A stretch of DNA of 64,000 bases from Alkalihalobacillus pseudalcaliphilus (GTDB taxonomy: Bacteria > Bacillota > Bacilli > Bacillales > Bacillaceae_D): NCBI RefSeq assembly GCF_028610675.1, contig NZ_JAQQWS010000001.1:1178001-1242000 (forward strand), in the 5' to 3' direction. Below the pieces are notes generated by a model. It worked only from the letters and a program-made list of their open reading frames with translations. It was not told the DNA's origin and searched no databases. The translations under genes and the position numbers were made by a program. This document shows, piece after piece, positions 42,892 to 50,826 of the stretch (position 1 is its first letter; every line of letters begins with the position of its first letter).

Positions 42892-43251
42892 TTACAAAAT
42901 CGCGGCAACAGCAGTTAAAGCTGCTAACGGTAAAACAAGACGATTCCAATTTACTGGCCTAGGACCCCAATATGGATATGGCATATAAGCAGGTGCACCA
43001 TAGGGTCCCATGTAAGGATTTCTTGTGTATCCATCAACACGGTTTTGCCTATGAGCTTCCTCTTGCTGTTGATTCAGTAGACTATGATAATCAATATACT
43101 GACCCTGGTCGTCAACAGCCACTAATAAATAGACATGTTCATCATCAACATGCTCAATAACACCACTTATCGGATGACCTTGAAATTGAATAGATACTGG
43201 TTGATTCACCAATTCCTCACAGTGCCCTTTTATCATTTCCGCCTGACTCAT
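42892..43251 (-). CDS. Uncharacterised 119-residue protein with beta domain and Pro/Tyr-rich tail
   Basis: I do not recognise this family with certainty. Residues 1-50 (CEELVNQPVSIQFQGHPISG, VIEHVDDEHVYLLVAVDDQG) look like a small beta-barrel similar to spore coat or Sm-like folds. The middle is Gln/Asn/Arg-rich. A Pro/Tyr/Gly stretch (NPYMGPYGAPAYMPYPYWGP) precedes a hydrophobic C terminus (LVLPLAALTAVAAIL). The start at 43251 follows AGAGGTG. It is monocistronic with its own terminator. A spore-surface role is a guess from composition. Confidence 0.7.
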   Translation of the reverse strand: MSQAEMIKGHCEELVNQPVSIQFQGHPISGVIEHVDDEHVYLLVAVDDQGQYIDYHSLLNQQQEEAHRQNRVDGYTRNPYMGPYGAPAYMPYPYWGPRPVNWNRLVLPLAALTAVAAIL

Positions 43252-43340
43252 CCAAAACACCTCTTCATTTTATTAACGTTACTACACGCTATTCAGATGC
43301 CCAGAAAAGGTGACGTATTATTTTAATTGATGAATTCAAT

Positions 43341-43385
43341 AAAAAACGTAACAAAAGAATACTCATTCTTTCATTACGTTCCTTT
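43341..43385 (-). terminator. Rho-independent terminator of yidC
   Basis: AACGTAA/TTACGTT with inner GAAT/ATTC, followed on the minus strand by a T-run. Confidence 0.7.
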
Positions 43386-43392
43386 TATCTAA

Positions 43393-44151
43393 TTAAACCT
43401 TGGAAACTTCTTGTTGCTGTGCGGCCTTCCTTGGAAGAACAATCACAAAATAGGTTTGGAATATCGTAAAAATATTTCCGATTACCCAATACATTGACAA
43501 AGCTGATGGTAACGACAATCCAGCGACAATAATCATGATAGGCATAATATACATAATAACCTTCATTTGCTGTGGCATCTCTGCTGAGGTCATCCTCAGC
43601 TGAATAAGAGTTGTTAATCCAGCTACAAAAGGTAAGATCAGATCAGGTTGTCCAAGATTAAACCATAAAAATGAGGTGGCTGAAATGGCTTCTGTCCGCA
43701 TAATAGCAAAGTAAAACGCCATGAGGATAGGCATTTGCACAAACATAGGTAAACAGCCCGCTACTGGATTAACCCCATTCCTTTGATAAAGTGTCATCAT
43801 TTCCTTTTGAAGCTCCTGTTGCTTTTTAGGATCTGGCTTATCTGTCTTATATTTTTTTTGTAGTTCATCTAATTCCGGCTTCATTGCCTGCATCGCTCTT
43901 GAACTTTTTTGCTGCTTTAATACTAAAGGTAACAACATGAAGCGAATAACAACGGTAACTAATATAATCGCTAAGCCAAAATTCCCTTTAAATAGAGCTG
44001 CTGTTTGAATAATGACCCAAGACAATGGATACACAAAAAAGTGATTCCAAATACCTGTTGATTCTGCATTGATTGGTTGGTCCGTTCCACAGCTTGTTAG
44101 CACGAGTACTAAGCCAAGGATAACCATTAATAACATCCATTTATTTTTCAC
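43393..44151 (-). CDS. yidC: YidC/OxaA-family membrane protein insertase (lipoprotein)
   Basis: This family inserts membrane proteins with or without Sec. The 252-residue product has a lipoprotein signal ending LTSC (Cys about 21) and the five-segment core with VVIRFMLLPLVLKQQKSSRAM (the positively charged groove region), NPVAGCLPMFVQMPILMAFY and SMYWVIGNIFTIFQTYFV. The GTG at 44151 follows AAGGAGG. Bacilli usually have two paralogues (SpoIIIJ and YqjG); this one lies outside the rnpA-jag locus and may be the accessory copy. Confidence 0.92.
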   Translation of the reverse strand: MKNKWMLLMVILGLVLVLTSCGTDQPINAESTGIWNHFFVYPLSWVIIQTAALFKGNFGLAIILVTVVIRFMLLPLVLKQQKSSRAMQAMKPELDELQKKYKTDKPDPKKQQELQKEMMTLYQRNGVNPVAGCLPMFVQMPILMAFYFAIMRTEAISATSFLWFNLGQPDLILPFVAGLTTLIQLRMTSAEMPQQMKVIMYIMPIMIIVAGLSLPSALSMYWVIGNIFTIFQTYFVIVLPRKAAQQQEVSKV

Positions 44152-44177
44152 GTAAATCCTCCTTATTTATTTCGTCA

Positions 44178-44444
44178 TTAACGAGAATAAATAAATGGAG
44201 AATCTTCATCATCATTTTGGTCAAAGGAGTTTGGAATTTTTGGGCGATAAAATATCGTCATCGGTCTACACGTTAAGCGTAAATAAATCTGCCCCGGTGT
44301 AATTTGAACCTGATTGGAATGAAGCATCGCCTGATACGTAAATTCAAACCTAAACAACTCAGCTCTTGTATAAGCCGATACTAACCAGATTGTTAAAACC
44401 ACGCTACTCCAAAAAGCCCACGTATCAACAATAATCTCCAACAC
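44178..44444 (-). CDS. Uncharacterised 88-residue membrane protein upstream of yidC
   Basis: I start it at a GTG (44444) behind GGGGGCG; a longer frame to 44525 has no ribosome site. The product has one hydrophobic helix (WAFWSSVVLTIWLVSAY, about residues 9-25) and a polar tail with ITPGQIYLRLTCRP and NDDEDSPF. It ends 26 bp before yidC on the same strand, so the two may be co-transcribed. No known family was recognised. Confidence 0.55.
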   Translation of the reverse strand: MLEIIVDTWAFWSSVVLTIWLVSAYTRAELFRFEFTYQAMLHSNQVQITPGQIYLRLTCRPMTIFYRPKIPNSFDQNDDEDSPFIYSR

Positions 44445-44550
44445 TTTGTTCGCCCCCTTCCATTTTCTATAATCACTAACATTATAAGATAAAACTTTCC
44501 AAAAGAAAACAAACAAACAATTCAATTAATAATCCGAAAAATTTTTATTC

Positions 44551-44583
44551 AAAAAAAAGAAACCTTTGAGTAGTCTCAAAGGT
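44551..44583 (-). terminator. Rho-independent terminator of the HAD gene
   Basis: ACCTTTGAG/CTCAAAGGT stem with a 4-nt loop and a long T-run on the minus strand. Confidence 0.85.
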
Positions 44584-44593
44584 AAATGCCTCA

Positions 44594-45436
44594 TTATATC
44601 TCTACTTTTAATTGCTTACGAAACACTTCACGAACCATGTAAGCAAACCCTTGATCATCTTTACTTCTTGTTAACCATTTTGCATGAGATTTTATTCGGC
44701 TAGGAGCGTTACCCATCGCAACACCTAGACCAGATTCTATCATCATTTCATAATCACTTTCAGAAGCACAAACCGTCACAACTTCCTCCATACTAATCCC
44801 GTAGGAATGAACTAGATACCTCAAAGCTTTTCCTCTAGATACGCCTTTTTGTAAAAGTTCAATTTTAGAATCTTGGCTTTGCCTAATAGTAAAGGGCTGT
44901 TCCATATTTTCAATTTGCCTCACTGCTTTTTTTAAATCTTCTTTATTAGCGAATTGGGCTTGAATCTTTAGTGGAGAAATGGGATAGTCGACAACGTGAT
45001 CGTAAACAGAATCAACAAAATTTAATGGATAAAAGCGTGGTTCATCTAGATTTATCGAAAGCTTCGCTACCATTTGCCCTTTATTTTTGACCTTATTTCC
45101 AAGGGAATATTGTTCATTAAAAACGCGAATGTGGCAATCAAAACGCTCTAAAATATCAATGATTTCCTCACATTGCACTTCTGTTATGCGATTTGCTAGT
45201 AAAATATCCTCATTACTTTTAGCCATATAAGCTCCATCACTACAAATTAAATAGTCATTTATTTTAAGTGCTTTCGCTACTTTGTGAGCAGACAAATATG
45301 GTTTAGAGGTAATTAAAACTATTTTCACCCCTTTGTTTTTCACATATTCGATTGCTGCTTTCGTCTGTTTACTCATTTTTGTGTCAGATTCTAATAAAGC
45401 ACCATCCATATTTATGGCCAACAATCGATAGGTCAT
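44594..45436 (-). CDS. Cof-type HAD protein with degenerate active site
   Basis: The 280-residue protein has the fold and length of Cof/YidA sugar-phosphate phosphatases, including the C2B cap, KGVSRGKALRYLV and SGLGVAMGNAPSRIKSHAKWLT. The catalytic motifs are altered. Motif I, normally DxDGTLL, reads NMDGALL (nucleophile Asp replaced by Asn9). Motif IV, normally GDxxND, reads CASESD (the first metal-binding Asp is Ala). Motif II keeps ITSKP. It is probably not a phosphatase; it could be a binding or regulatory protein. AGAGGAGGA precedes the ATG. It is a single gene. Confidence 0.88.
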   Translation of the reverse strand: MTYRLLAINMDGALLESDTKMSKQTKAAIEYVKNKGVKIVLITSKPYLSAHKVAKALKINDYLICSDGAYMAKSNEDILLANRITEVQCEEIIDILERFDCHIRVFNEQYSLGNKVKNKGQMVAKLSINLDEPRFYPLNFVDSVYDHVVDYPISPLKIQAQFANKEDLKKAVRQIENMEQPFTIRQSQDSKIELLQKGVSRGKALRYLVHSYGISMEEVVTVCASESDYEMMIESGLGVAMGNAPSRIKSHAKWLTRSKDDQGFAYMVREVFRKQLKVEI

Positions 45437-45747
45437 CGCATATCCTCCTCTTGATGTCTATTCCACCTTATTTGCTTGGATACTAACGATCATATGAATC
45501 TAAATGCCCCTTAGAACTACAAAAAGAATAAATAACAAAATCATGCAAAATAACCTACTGCTCAAAATTCCGAATCAGTACTAACACCGGGTTACAGAAA
45601 CGAAAGTAGAGACAATGAAAAGTCACTGGAAAGAGCCAGATAAGAAGCTGTTTAGCTTACTCCTGTCAAATTCCCATAGCGATCTCTTAAGGGGAAAACT
45701 AATACCATTAGAACAACATTTATATAATAATGTGCGGCAGAGTACTT

Positions 45748-45790
45748 CGCCGCCAACAAAGACAAAAGTAGTGGCGACCTTTTAAACATT
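45748..45790. repeat. Type B box in a gene-free stretch
   Basis: TCGCCGCCAACAAAGACAAAAGTAGTGG resembles the type B box (core ACTTTCATNTTTGTTGGTGGCG, read on the minus strand), with near palindromic flanks. The stretch 45437-45973 has no supported gene; short open frames at 45652 and 45839 lack ribosome sites. Confidence 0.45.
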
Positions 45791-45875
45791 TGGCACGTTT
45801 CCACTCGATCACCATTAGGAGTCGACTGAACAAAAAGGGTGCACTGTCCTGCTAAGGTCATTTATCGTAAGATGG

Positions 45876-45931
45876 ATGACCAGCTAACTTCAAGGCACAA
45901 CCCATCGCCCCAAGGTAACTTTCATACAAAA
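45876..45931. repeat. Dispersed intergenic element, type D (inverted)
   Basis: The reverse complement, TTGTATGAAAGTTAC, GGGGCGATGGGTTGTGCC, TTGAAGTTAGCTGGTC, matches the copy at 38893. Its TTTGTATGAAAGTT end abuts the T-run of the yheA terminator. Confidence 0.65.
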
Positions 45932-45962
45932 AAACAGCTTAGCCATGTGTATGCTATGCTGC
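45927..45962 (-). terminator. Terminator of yheA
   Basis: CAGC-A-TAGC pairs with GCTA-A-GCTG and seven T follow on the minus strand, merging with TTTGTATGAAAGTT. Confidence 0.75.
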
Positions 45963-45973
45963 CTTTTTATCAA

Positions 45974-46336
45974 TTAATTGTTTTGTTGTTCATCTGGGTT
46001 GCCATAAATTTCTTCAAGAGGTTCAGTAATAATCTTATTAACATCCCCAATAACAACACTTAAACGTTGCTCAGCTTCCATTAACTTAGAAATTAACTCA
46101 TGTTGCTGAACAAGTTCAAATTGCTGCTGTGCTTTTTGTACTTCTTCTTCAGTAATTTGCTCACCGCTCATTTGTTTGCTTTGAAGATCTAACTGAAGTT
46201 GACGGAAATTATCAAGCATTTTCTTCGCAATTTCATCTTGATTAATTTGCTCATGTAATGTCTTTAAAGTTGTAAAATCTTCACTTTCAGCGATCGCTTG
46301 CTTTAACTGATTGGCTACATCATATACGTTTGACAT
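45974..46336 (-). CDS. yheA: YheA, YlbF/YmcA-family protein
   Basis: The 120-residue protein is a helical member of the YlbF/YmcA family (NVYDVANQLKQAIAESEDF, then FRQLQLDLQSKQMSGEQIT and EAEQRLSVVIGDVNKIITEPL). YlbF and YmcA help RNase Y-dependent RNA maturation and development; YheA itself is uncharacterised. The start at 46336 follows GAGGAGGCG. It lies 88 bp after yheB, as in B. subtilis. Confidence 0.9.
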   Translation of the reverse strand: MSNVYDVANQLKQAIAESEDFTTLKTLHEQINQDEIAKKMLDNFRQLQLDLQSKQMSGEQITEEEVQKAQQQFELVQQHELISKLMEAEQRLSVVIGDVNKIITEPLEEIYGNPDEQQNN

Positions 46337-46424
46337 GTGTAATCGCCTCCTCATTAATTAGTTCCTAACGACTATAACATGTTCATTCAAATAAATCGAA
46401 TCATATCCTTACATTCGAAAGATT

Positions 46425-47564
46425 CTAAAATAAAAAAATAACCATTAAACCTTGAAATAGCCCAATGAGCGCACCTAAGAACCCACCTAATAAGGTAATC
46501 ATCGTCAGTTCTCTTTTTGCTATAGAAATAATAAGTTCCTCTAATTGCTCTAATGGAAAACGTTCAATCTGTTTTTGAACAATTTCTTCTATATTTAATC
46601 TTTTTACAATCATCGGTATATATTGGTCTAAGTGTTTAATAAGGAAATCAACGATTTTTGGAATCGTGACTAGTTTTAATGAATCTGTATAAGGTCTTAT
46701 GATCACACTGACAGGTTTGTCGAGCCAATTAATGATCGGCACCTTTCTCTCTAGAATTGGCGGCAATTCTGAAATTATTTGCTCTTTTGAGATAAAGCTT
46801 TGTAATTCCGTCATTGATTTTTTCTGAAGTTTGATCCATTCCTTTCTTAGTACCCCTTCTATTAATACCGTTGTTTGCTTATCCTGCAATATTTTACTTA
46901 ATTGAGGCTGAAGCTTGTCTACTATTCTTTCATGCCCTACAAATCGTTGCAGCACATTACCTAAGGTTCCTTTACGCATTAAATAATGTTCAAAGGTCTC
47001 ATTTAATTGTTCTCTTCCTTCTTTACTGCTTAATCGTTTGTCGAGACTTTCTTGAATCCATAAAGTCAAACGTGGAATCGAATTCTCAATATATGCATGC
47101 ATTTGATCTGGAATTACTTTTCCTAAATCATCGGTTGTCCTTTTCTCAAAAAACAAATCATATTCTTTTTCCACTTGAATTTTAAGTTTTTGTTGAAGAA
47201 TTTCTTTTGGATTCTGTAATAAAAAGTGTTTTTCTATTAGTTGAGCTAATGTTTCTTCATTGGTGGTGAGTTTATCAACTTCCTCCTCTAGCCAAGTGGT
47301 TATGCCTTCAGAGAATGACTCACTTCGTACCTTTTCTTGTATACCTTCACTTGTAAGTAAATAATTAGATACCGTTTTACCTAACTGCTTAGATATTTCA
47401 TCTTGTCTTTTTGGAATTAAACCTGGTGTGAATGGCATAGTTACTTTTCCCACTTTTATTTCCTTGTATGGTCTAAATAGCATTCGAATCGCTAATAAAT
47501 TGGTAAGCCCACCTATAAGTGCCCCAATAATAACCATAATAAAAATCGTTACCACTGAATTCAT
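46425..47564 (-). CDS. yheB: YheB, DUF445 membrane protein
   Basis: DUF445 proteins have an N-terminal hydrophobic hairpin, a long helical middle and a C-terminal membrane helix. Here these are IFIMVIIGALIGGLTNLLAIRMLF with RPYKEIKVGKVTMPFTPGLIP (residues 6-50), a charged region to about 340, and LLGGFLGALIGLFQGLMVIFL at the end. The KRQDEISKQLG motif is typical. In B. subtilis the spore membrane is its reported location. It is upstream of yheA. Confidence 0.9.
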   Translation of the reverse strand: MNSVVTIFIMVIIGALIGGLTNLLAIRMLFRPYKEIKVGKVTMPFTPGLIPKRQDEISKQLGKTVSNYLLTSEGIQEKVRSESFSEGITTWLEEEVDKLTTNEETLAQLIEKHFLLQNPKEILQQKLKIQVEKEYDLFFEKRTTDDLGKVIPDQMHAYIENSIPRLTLWIQESLDKRLSSKEGREQLNETFEHYLMRKGTLGNVLQRFVGHERIVDKLQPQLSKILQDKQTTVLIEGVLRKEWIKLQKKSMTELQSFISKEQIISELPPILERKVPIINWLDKPVSVIIRPYTDSLKLVTIPKIVDFLIKHLDQYIPMIVKRLNIEEIVQKQIERFPLEQLEELIISIAKRELTMITLLGGFLGALIGLFQGLMVIFLF

Positions 47565-47750
47565 GACTCATCAGCTCCCTATGTCGCCGTTACCTTTTGC
47601 TGTAATTATAAACATTATTCATTTTCAACTTTAAGCTTTATTATACGTTAATCTTTATACGATCACTAATAGCTTTTGGTTTCTTTCCTATTTTACTACT
47701 TGCATATTTTTTGAGGTGTAACAAAACATAAAGATAAGGAGGCGGTACAA

Positions 47751-47936
47751 TTGTCGAAGGAAAAAAAGAATGAAGCTCATACTGAAGGGCGAGAAGAGTT
47801 CTTTATGGATGTGGATCGAATGATTAATGAAGGGCTCGGTGGAGGAATGGTTAGTGATGATCAGACTGGTATCATAGAAGAAGCCCGTAAGTTAGAAAAG
47901 GAAGACCCCATCAAGCCTACCTCAAAAGAGCAATAA
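47751..47936 (+). CDS. Small acidic protein of unknown function (61 residues)
   Basis: The start is TTG at 47751 with a strong AAGGAGG 9 bp upstream. The protein is hydrophilic, with HTEGREEFFMDVDRMINEGL, then GGGMVSDDQTGIIEEA. The MDVDRMINEGL..G block looks conserved in small Bacillus proteins, but I cannot give a name. A terminator follows. It is divergent from yheB. Confidence 0.75.
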   Translation: MSKEKKNEAHTEGREEFFMDVDRMINEGLGGGMVSDDQTGIIEEARKLEKEDPIKPTSKEQ

Positions 47937-47950
47937 ACGTTCAGAACACT

Positions 47951-47992
47951 GCTATCTAATGAAGCTCTTTTTGCTTTGTTAGATAGCTTTTG
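47951..47992 (+). terminator. Terminator of the 47751 gene
   Basis: GCTATCTAA/TTAGATAGC stem, then TTTTG, which is the start of TTTGTATGAAAGTT. Confidence 0.8.
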
Positions 47993-48127
47993 TATGAAAG
48001 TTGCTTAAAACTTATATGCGGAGCTATACTCATCGCTCCCGAAAATCATGCTCCGCGTCCTGTTGGGTGGTGCTGAGCTAATTGGCTATGCTGCTGGATC
48101 TAAGCTCTACCACTACTTCCCACACTT
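47989..48127. repeat. Dispersed intergenic element, type A
   Basis: TTTTGTATGAAAGTTGCTT, ATGCGGAGC, CGAAAATCATGCTCCGC, GTCCTGTTGGGTGGTGCTGA, CTCTACCACTACTTCCCA. The first hairpin stem is GCGGAGC/GCTCCGC. It leads into the next array. Confidence 0.7.
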
Positions 48128-48130
48128 CGC

Positions 48131-48262
48131 ATGAATGACCTCTTTGTGCAGTTACTCCAAGATTTTGCCTCCGTATCTTCACATTAACCCTATCTTTGTG
48201 CAGTTACTCCAAGGCTTGGCTCCAGTATCTTTACATTAACCCTCTCTTTATACAGATACTTC
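48131..48262. repeat. Tandem array of 52-bp units (3 units, degenerate)
   Basis: CTTTGTGCAGTTACTCCAAG and variants recur with TTT at 48143, 48195 and 48247, 52 bp apart. The lead-in CATGAATGACCTCTTTGTGCAG is the same as at 18582. The TGTGCAGATA arm is mutated to TGTGCAGTTA, so hairpins are weaker. Confidence 0.8.
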
Positions 48263-48359
48263 GAGATTTTACCTCAGTCGTTTATCGCACCTTTTAATTG
48301 TTGGGTTGTTTGTTGTGATTTGATATAATCTTTTATAAGTTTACATAAAGGAGTTCGTT

Positions 48360-49244
48360 ATGCATAAGGACAAGTTATTACGATTGTTTGGACAAGTCAT
48401 TGTTCAAGATTATTCAAAATCAGATGATTCTTATTTATGGCTCAATGTCGAGGGGACACCTATTGGTTTTGAGCGTTCCAAATTAACTGAAAAAGAAATG
48501 CTCTTACTAAATGAACTGTATCCAAAGTATGTACATATTCCTTTACCCAAAACGATCGAGGAGAACTCGTGGAAGCAATGGCTTGATGGAAGTACAGCGG
48601 CTCCTAATAAAGGACCTATACGTTTTATTCACTTTAGTTTAGAACAGCCCATTGAGGATTTTATTGCCTTCCAAGACATATGGGAGCATATGCTTGAGCG
48701 ACCTAGTCCAATTATTTGGTTCACTCCTTATTTAGGTGTCATCATTAATGTTGAATTGTTCCACGCGGAAGAAACGGATTTCACTGGCTTAATTGATGCG
48801 GTTTCATCAGATTTTTATGTGGACATGAGTATTCTCATTGGCCACACTTCTTCTCATCCTAACCTTCAACGCTTTCAACTTGAACAAAATGGGTTACTAC
48901 GTGCTCATCAAATGAATCCGAAAAAGAAAGTATTTGTTGAACATGAAATTAATCAGTATCATATTCTTTCCTTTATGCCTGTACAAGAAAGAACAAAAAT
49001 GCTTCAACTATTTTTACCCGAAGAAATTATCGATGATCATGAATTAATACAAAGTATCACCGTTTTCTTTGAGACCAATTTGAATCTCTCATTAGCAGCA
49101 AAAAAATTACATATGCACCGAAATAGCCTACAATATCGCTTAGACAAATTCATTGATAAAACTGGTTTTGACATTAAGCAGTTTTCAGAGGCGGCATTTG
49201 TACAGTTTCTCTTACTACTACTTCCGATAAAAAATCATACCTAA
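48360..49244 (+). CDS. PucR/CdaR-type regulator upstream of msmX (YxkF-like)
   Basis: The last 70 residues carry the PucR C-terminal helix-turn-helix (LIQSITVFFETNLNLSLAAKKL, HMHRNSLQYRLDKFIDKTGFD, about 225-285). The N-terminal 220 residues are a variable sensor-like region without clear family motifs. AAGGAG precedes the ATG. Placement just upstream of msmX recalls yxkF in B. subtilis, suggesting it regulates sugar transport ATPase expression. That is inference. Confidence 0.8.
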   Translation: MHKDKLLRLFGQVIVQDYSKSDDSYLWLNVEGTPIGFERSKLTEKEMLLLNELYPKYVHIPLPKTIEENSWKQWLDGSTAAPNKGPIRFIHFSLEQPIEDFIAFQDIWEHMLERPSPIIWFTPYLGVIINVELFHAEETDFTGLIDAVSSDFYVDMSILIGHTSSHPNLQRFQLEQNGLLRAHQMNPKKKVFVEHEINQYHILSFMPVQERTKMLQLFLPEEIIDDHELIQSITVFFETNLNLSLAAKKLHMHRNSLQYRLDKFIDKTGFDIKQFSEAAFVQFLLLLLPIKNHT

Positions 49245-49282
49245 GTCACCAAACCATGAATCAAAATGGTAACGTATACAAA

Positions 49283-49313
49283 TTGCACAAAAAATTTATA
49301 AATCTTTGTGCAA
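49283..49313. promoter_or_regulatory. Inverted repeat upstream of msmX
   Basis: TTGCACAAA, 13 nt, TTTGTGCAA is a perfect 9-bp inverted repeat between the regulator and msmX, 68 bp before the start. It may be an operator or a small attenuating hairpin. The TTTGTGCA half resembles the core of the 52-bp arrays. Confidence 0.45.
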
Positions 49314-49380
49314 GCTCCCTATAGTGAATAATTCCGAAAAATTCTACAATGAATGTAACATATAAGGGGAGGTACATAAC

Positions 49381-50478
49381 ATGGCAAGTATTCAATTAAA
49401 AAATATTTATAAAATTTACGATGGTGATGTACAAGCGGTAACGGACTTTAACTTAGATATTCAAGATAAAGAGTTTGTCGTATTTGTTGGTCCATCAGGT
49501 TGTGGTAAATCAACGACATTACGTATGATTGCTGGACTTGAGGATATTTCTAAGGGTGACTTAATGATTGATGATAAACGAATGAATGATGTAGCACCTA
49601 AAGACCGTGATATCGCGATGGTTTTCCAAAACTATGCCCTTTATCCACATATGAATGTATATGATAATATGGCTTTTGGATTAAAGCTTCGTAAATTCAA
49701 AAAAGACGAGATTGATCGTCGTGTAAAAGAAGCGGCGAAAATCTTAGGTTTAGAGGAAATGTTAGACCGTAAACCAAAAGCAATGTCAGGTGGTCAGCGT
49801 CAACGTGTTGCATTAGGGCGTGCTATTGTTCGTGACCCTAAAGTATTCTTAATGGATGAGCCATTATCAAACCTTGATGCTAAGTTACGTGTTCAAATGC
49901 GTGCAGAGATTACTAAATTACACAAGCGTTTACAAACAACGACGATTTATGTAACGCATGACCAAACTGAAGCGATGACGATGGCAACACGAATCGTTAT
50001 TATGAAGGATGGATATATTCAACAAGTAGGTTCACCAAAAGAAGTATATGATAACCCTGAGAATGTATTCGTTGGTGGTTTCATTGGATCACCTTCTATG
50101 AACTTCTTAGCTGGACAATTAGAAGGCGATACTTTTAAAGTTGGTAAATTCAATTTAAAAGTTCCTGAAGGCAAATTATCAATCCTTCGTGAAAGAGGAT
50201 ATGCGGATAAAGAATTAATTCTTGGAATCCGTCCTGAGGATATTCATGATGAATTAGTATTTATCGAATCATCACCAGATACGAATTTAAAAGCGAACAT
50301 TGATGTTGCTGAATTATTAGGTGCTGAAACGATTCTTTATTCTACAGTAGAAGGTCAAGACTTTGTTGCACGTGTAGATTCACGTACCGACATTCAAAAT
50401 GGACAAATCATTGACCTTGCTTTTAACATGAATAAAGCTCATTTCTTTGATAAAGATACTGAATTACGTATTCGTTAA
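49381..50478 (+). CDS. msmX: MsmX, shared ATPase of carbohydrate ABC importers
   Basis: MsmX energises several oligosaccharide importers. The 365-residue protein has Walker A GPSGCGKST, Q-loop FQNYALYPHM, signature MSGGQRQRVALGRAI, Walker B VFLMDEPLSNLDAKLR and H-loop VTHDQTEAMTM. A C-terminal TOBE/OB region has LGIRPEDI (about 280-365). GGGGAGG precedes the ATG. It stands apart from any transporter operon, as usual for this shared ATPase. Its codon use looks optimised compared with its neighbours. Confidence 0.95.
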   Translation: MASIQLKNIYKIYDGDVQAVTDFNLDIQDKEFVVFVGPSGCGKSTTLRMIAGLEDISKGDLMIDDKRMNDVAPKDRDIAMVFQNYALYPHMNVYDNMAFGLKLRKFKKDEIDRRVKEAAKILGLEEMLDRKPKAMSGGQRQRVALGRAIVRDPKVFLMDEPLSNLDAKLRVQMRAEITKLHKRLQTTTIYVTHDQTEAMTMATRIVIMKDGYIQQVGSPKEVYDNPENVFVGGFIGSPSMNFLAGQLEGDTFKVGKFNLKVPEGKLSILRERGYADKELILGIRPEDIHDELVFIESSPDTNLKANIDVAELLGAETILYSTVEGQDFVARVDSRTDIQNGQIIDLAFNMNKAHFFDKDTELRIR

Positions 50479-50485
50479 TTCACCT

Positions 50486-50517
50486 TACCCCATTATTCTT
50501 GTGAGTAATGGGGTTTT
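50486..50517 (+). terminator. Rho-independent terminator of msmX
   Basis: ACCCCATTA/TAATGGGGT stem with TTTT following. It touches the 3' end of the convergent zinc-ribbon gene. Confidence 0.82.
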
Positions 50518-50761
50518 ACTTTTCTTTCAACAAAATAATCTCCGTTTCTTGACATGTTTTACAATATAAATAATGGGTACAAAGTTGATTCGTATGGTCA
50601 TGACTAATTTGGTTATCTAAGTTAATAATATCTATCTCCTCATAAGCACTATATTTATCGATATAATCGTTAACACGGCCAAAATCGATCAATAAATGAT
50701 GACAGCTCGAACATTGTTTCTTAATGACTGAGAATCCATTACATACTGGACATAAACTCAC
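50516..50761 (-). CDS. Small zinc-ribbon protein, unknown function
   Basis: An 81-residue product with two CxxC knuckles near the N terminus (CPVCNGF and CSSCHH, about residues 4-21) and another set near the C terminus (CTHYLYCKTCQETE). These probably bind zinc. I choose the GTG at 50761 (VSLCPVC) because GAGGAGAGG is six bases before it; a TTG at 50767 abuts that site. Its role is unknown. It is followed by the msmX terminator. Confidence 0.7.
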   Translation of the reverse strand: MSLCPVCNGFSVIKKQCSSCHHLLIDFGRVNDYIDKYSAYEEIDIINLDNQISHDHTNQLCTHYLYCKTCQETEIILLKEK

Positions 50762-50788
50762 AGACAACCTCTCCTCTTAACAATTAAG

Positions 50789-50814
50789 AAGAGGTGAGCA
50801 TCAACTCACCTCTT
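50789..50814 (-). terminator. Terminator of the SASP gene
   Basis: AAGAGGTGAG/CTCACCTCTT forms a perfect 10-bp stem with a 6-nt loop, after the SASP stop. Confidence 0.75.
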
Positions 50815-50826
50815 AATCCACACTTA

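Noticed and set aside
45652..46063. Two short frames in the HAD-yheA spacer
   Set aside because: Both lie on repeat sequences and lack ribosome sites; one overlaps the yheA terminator.
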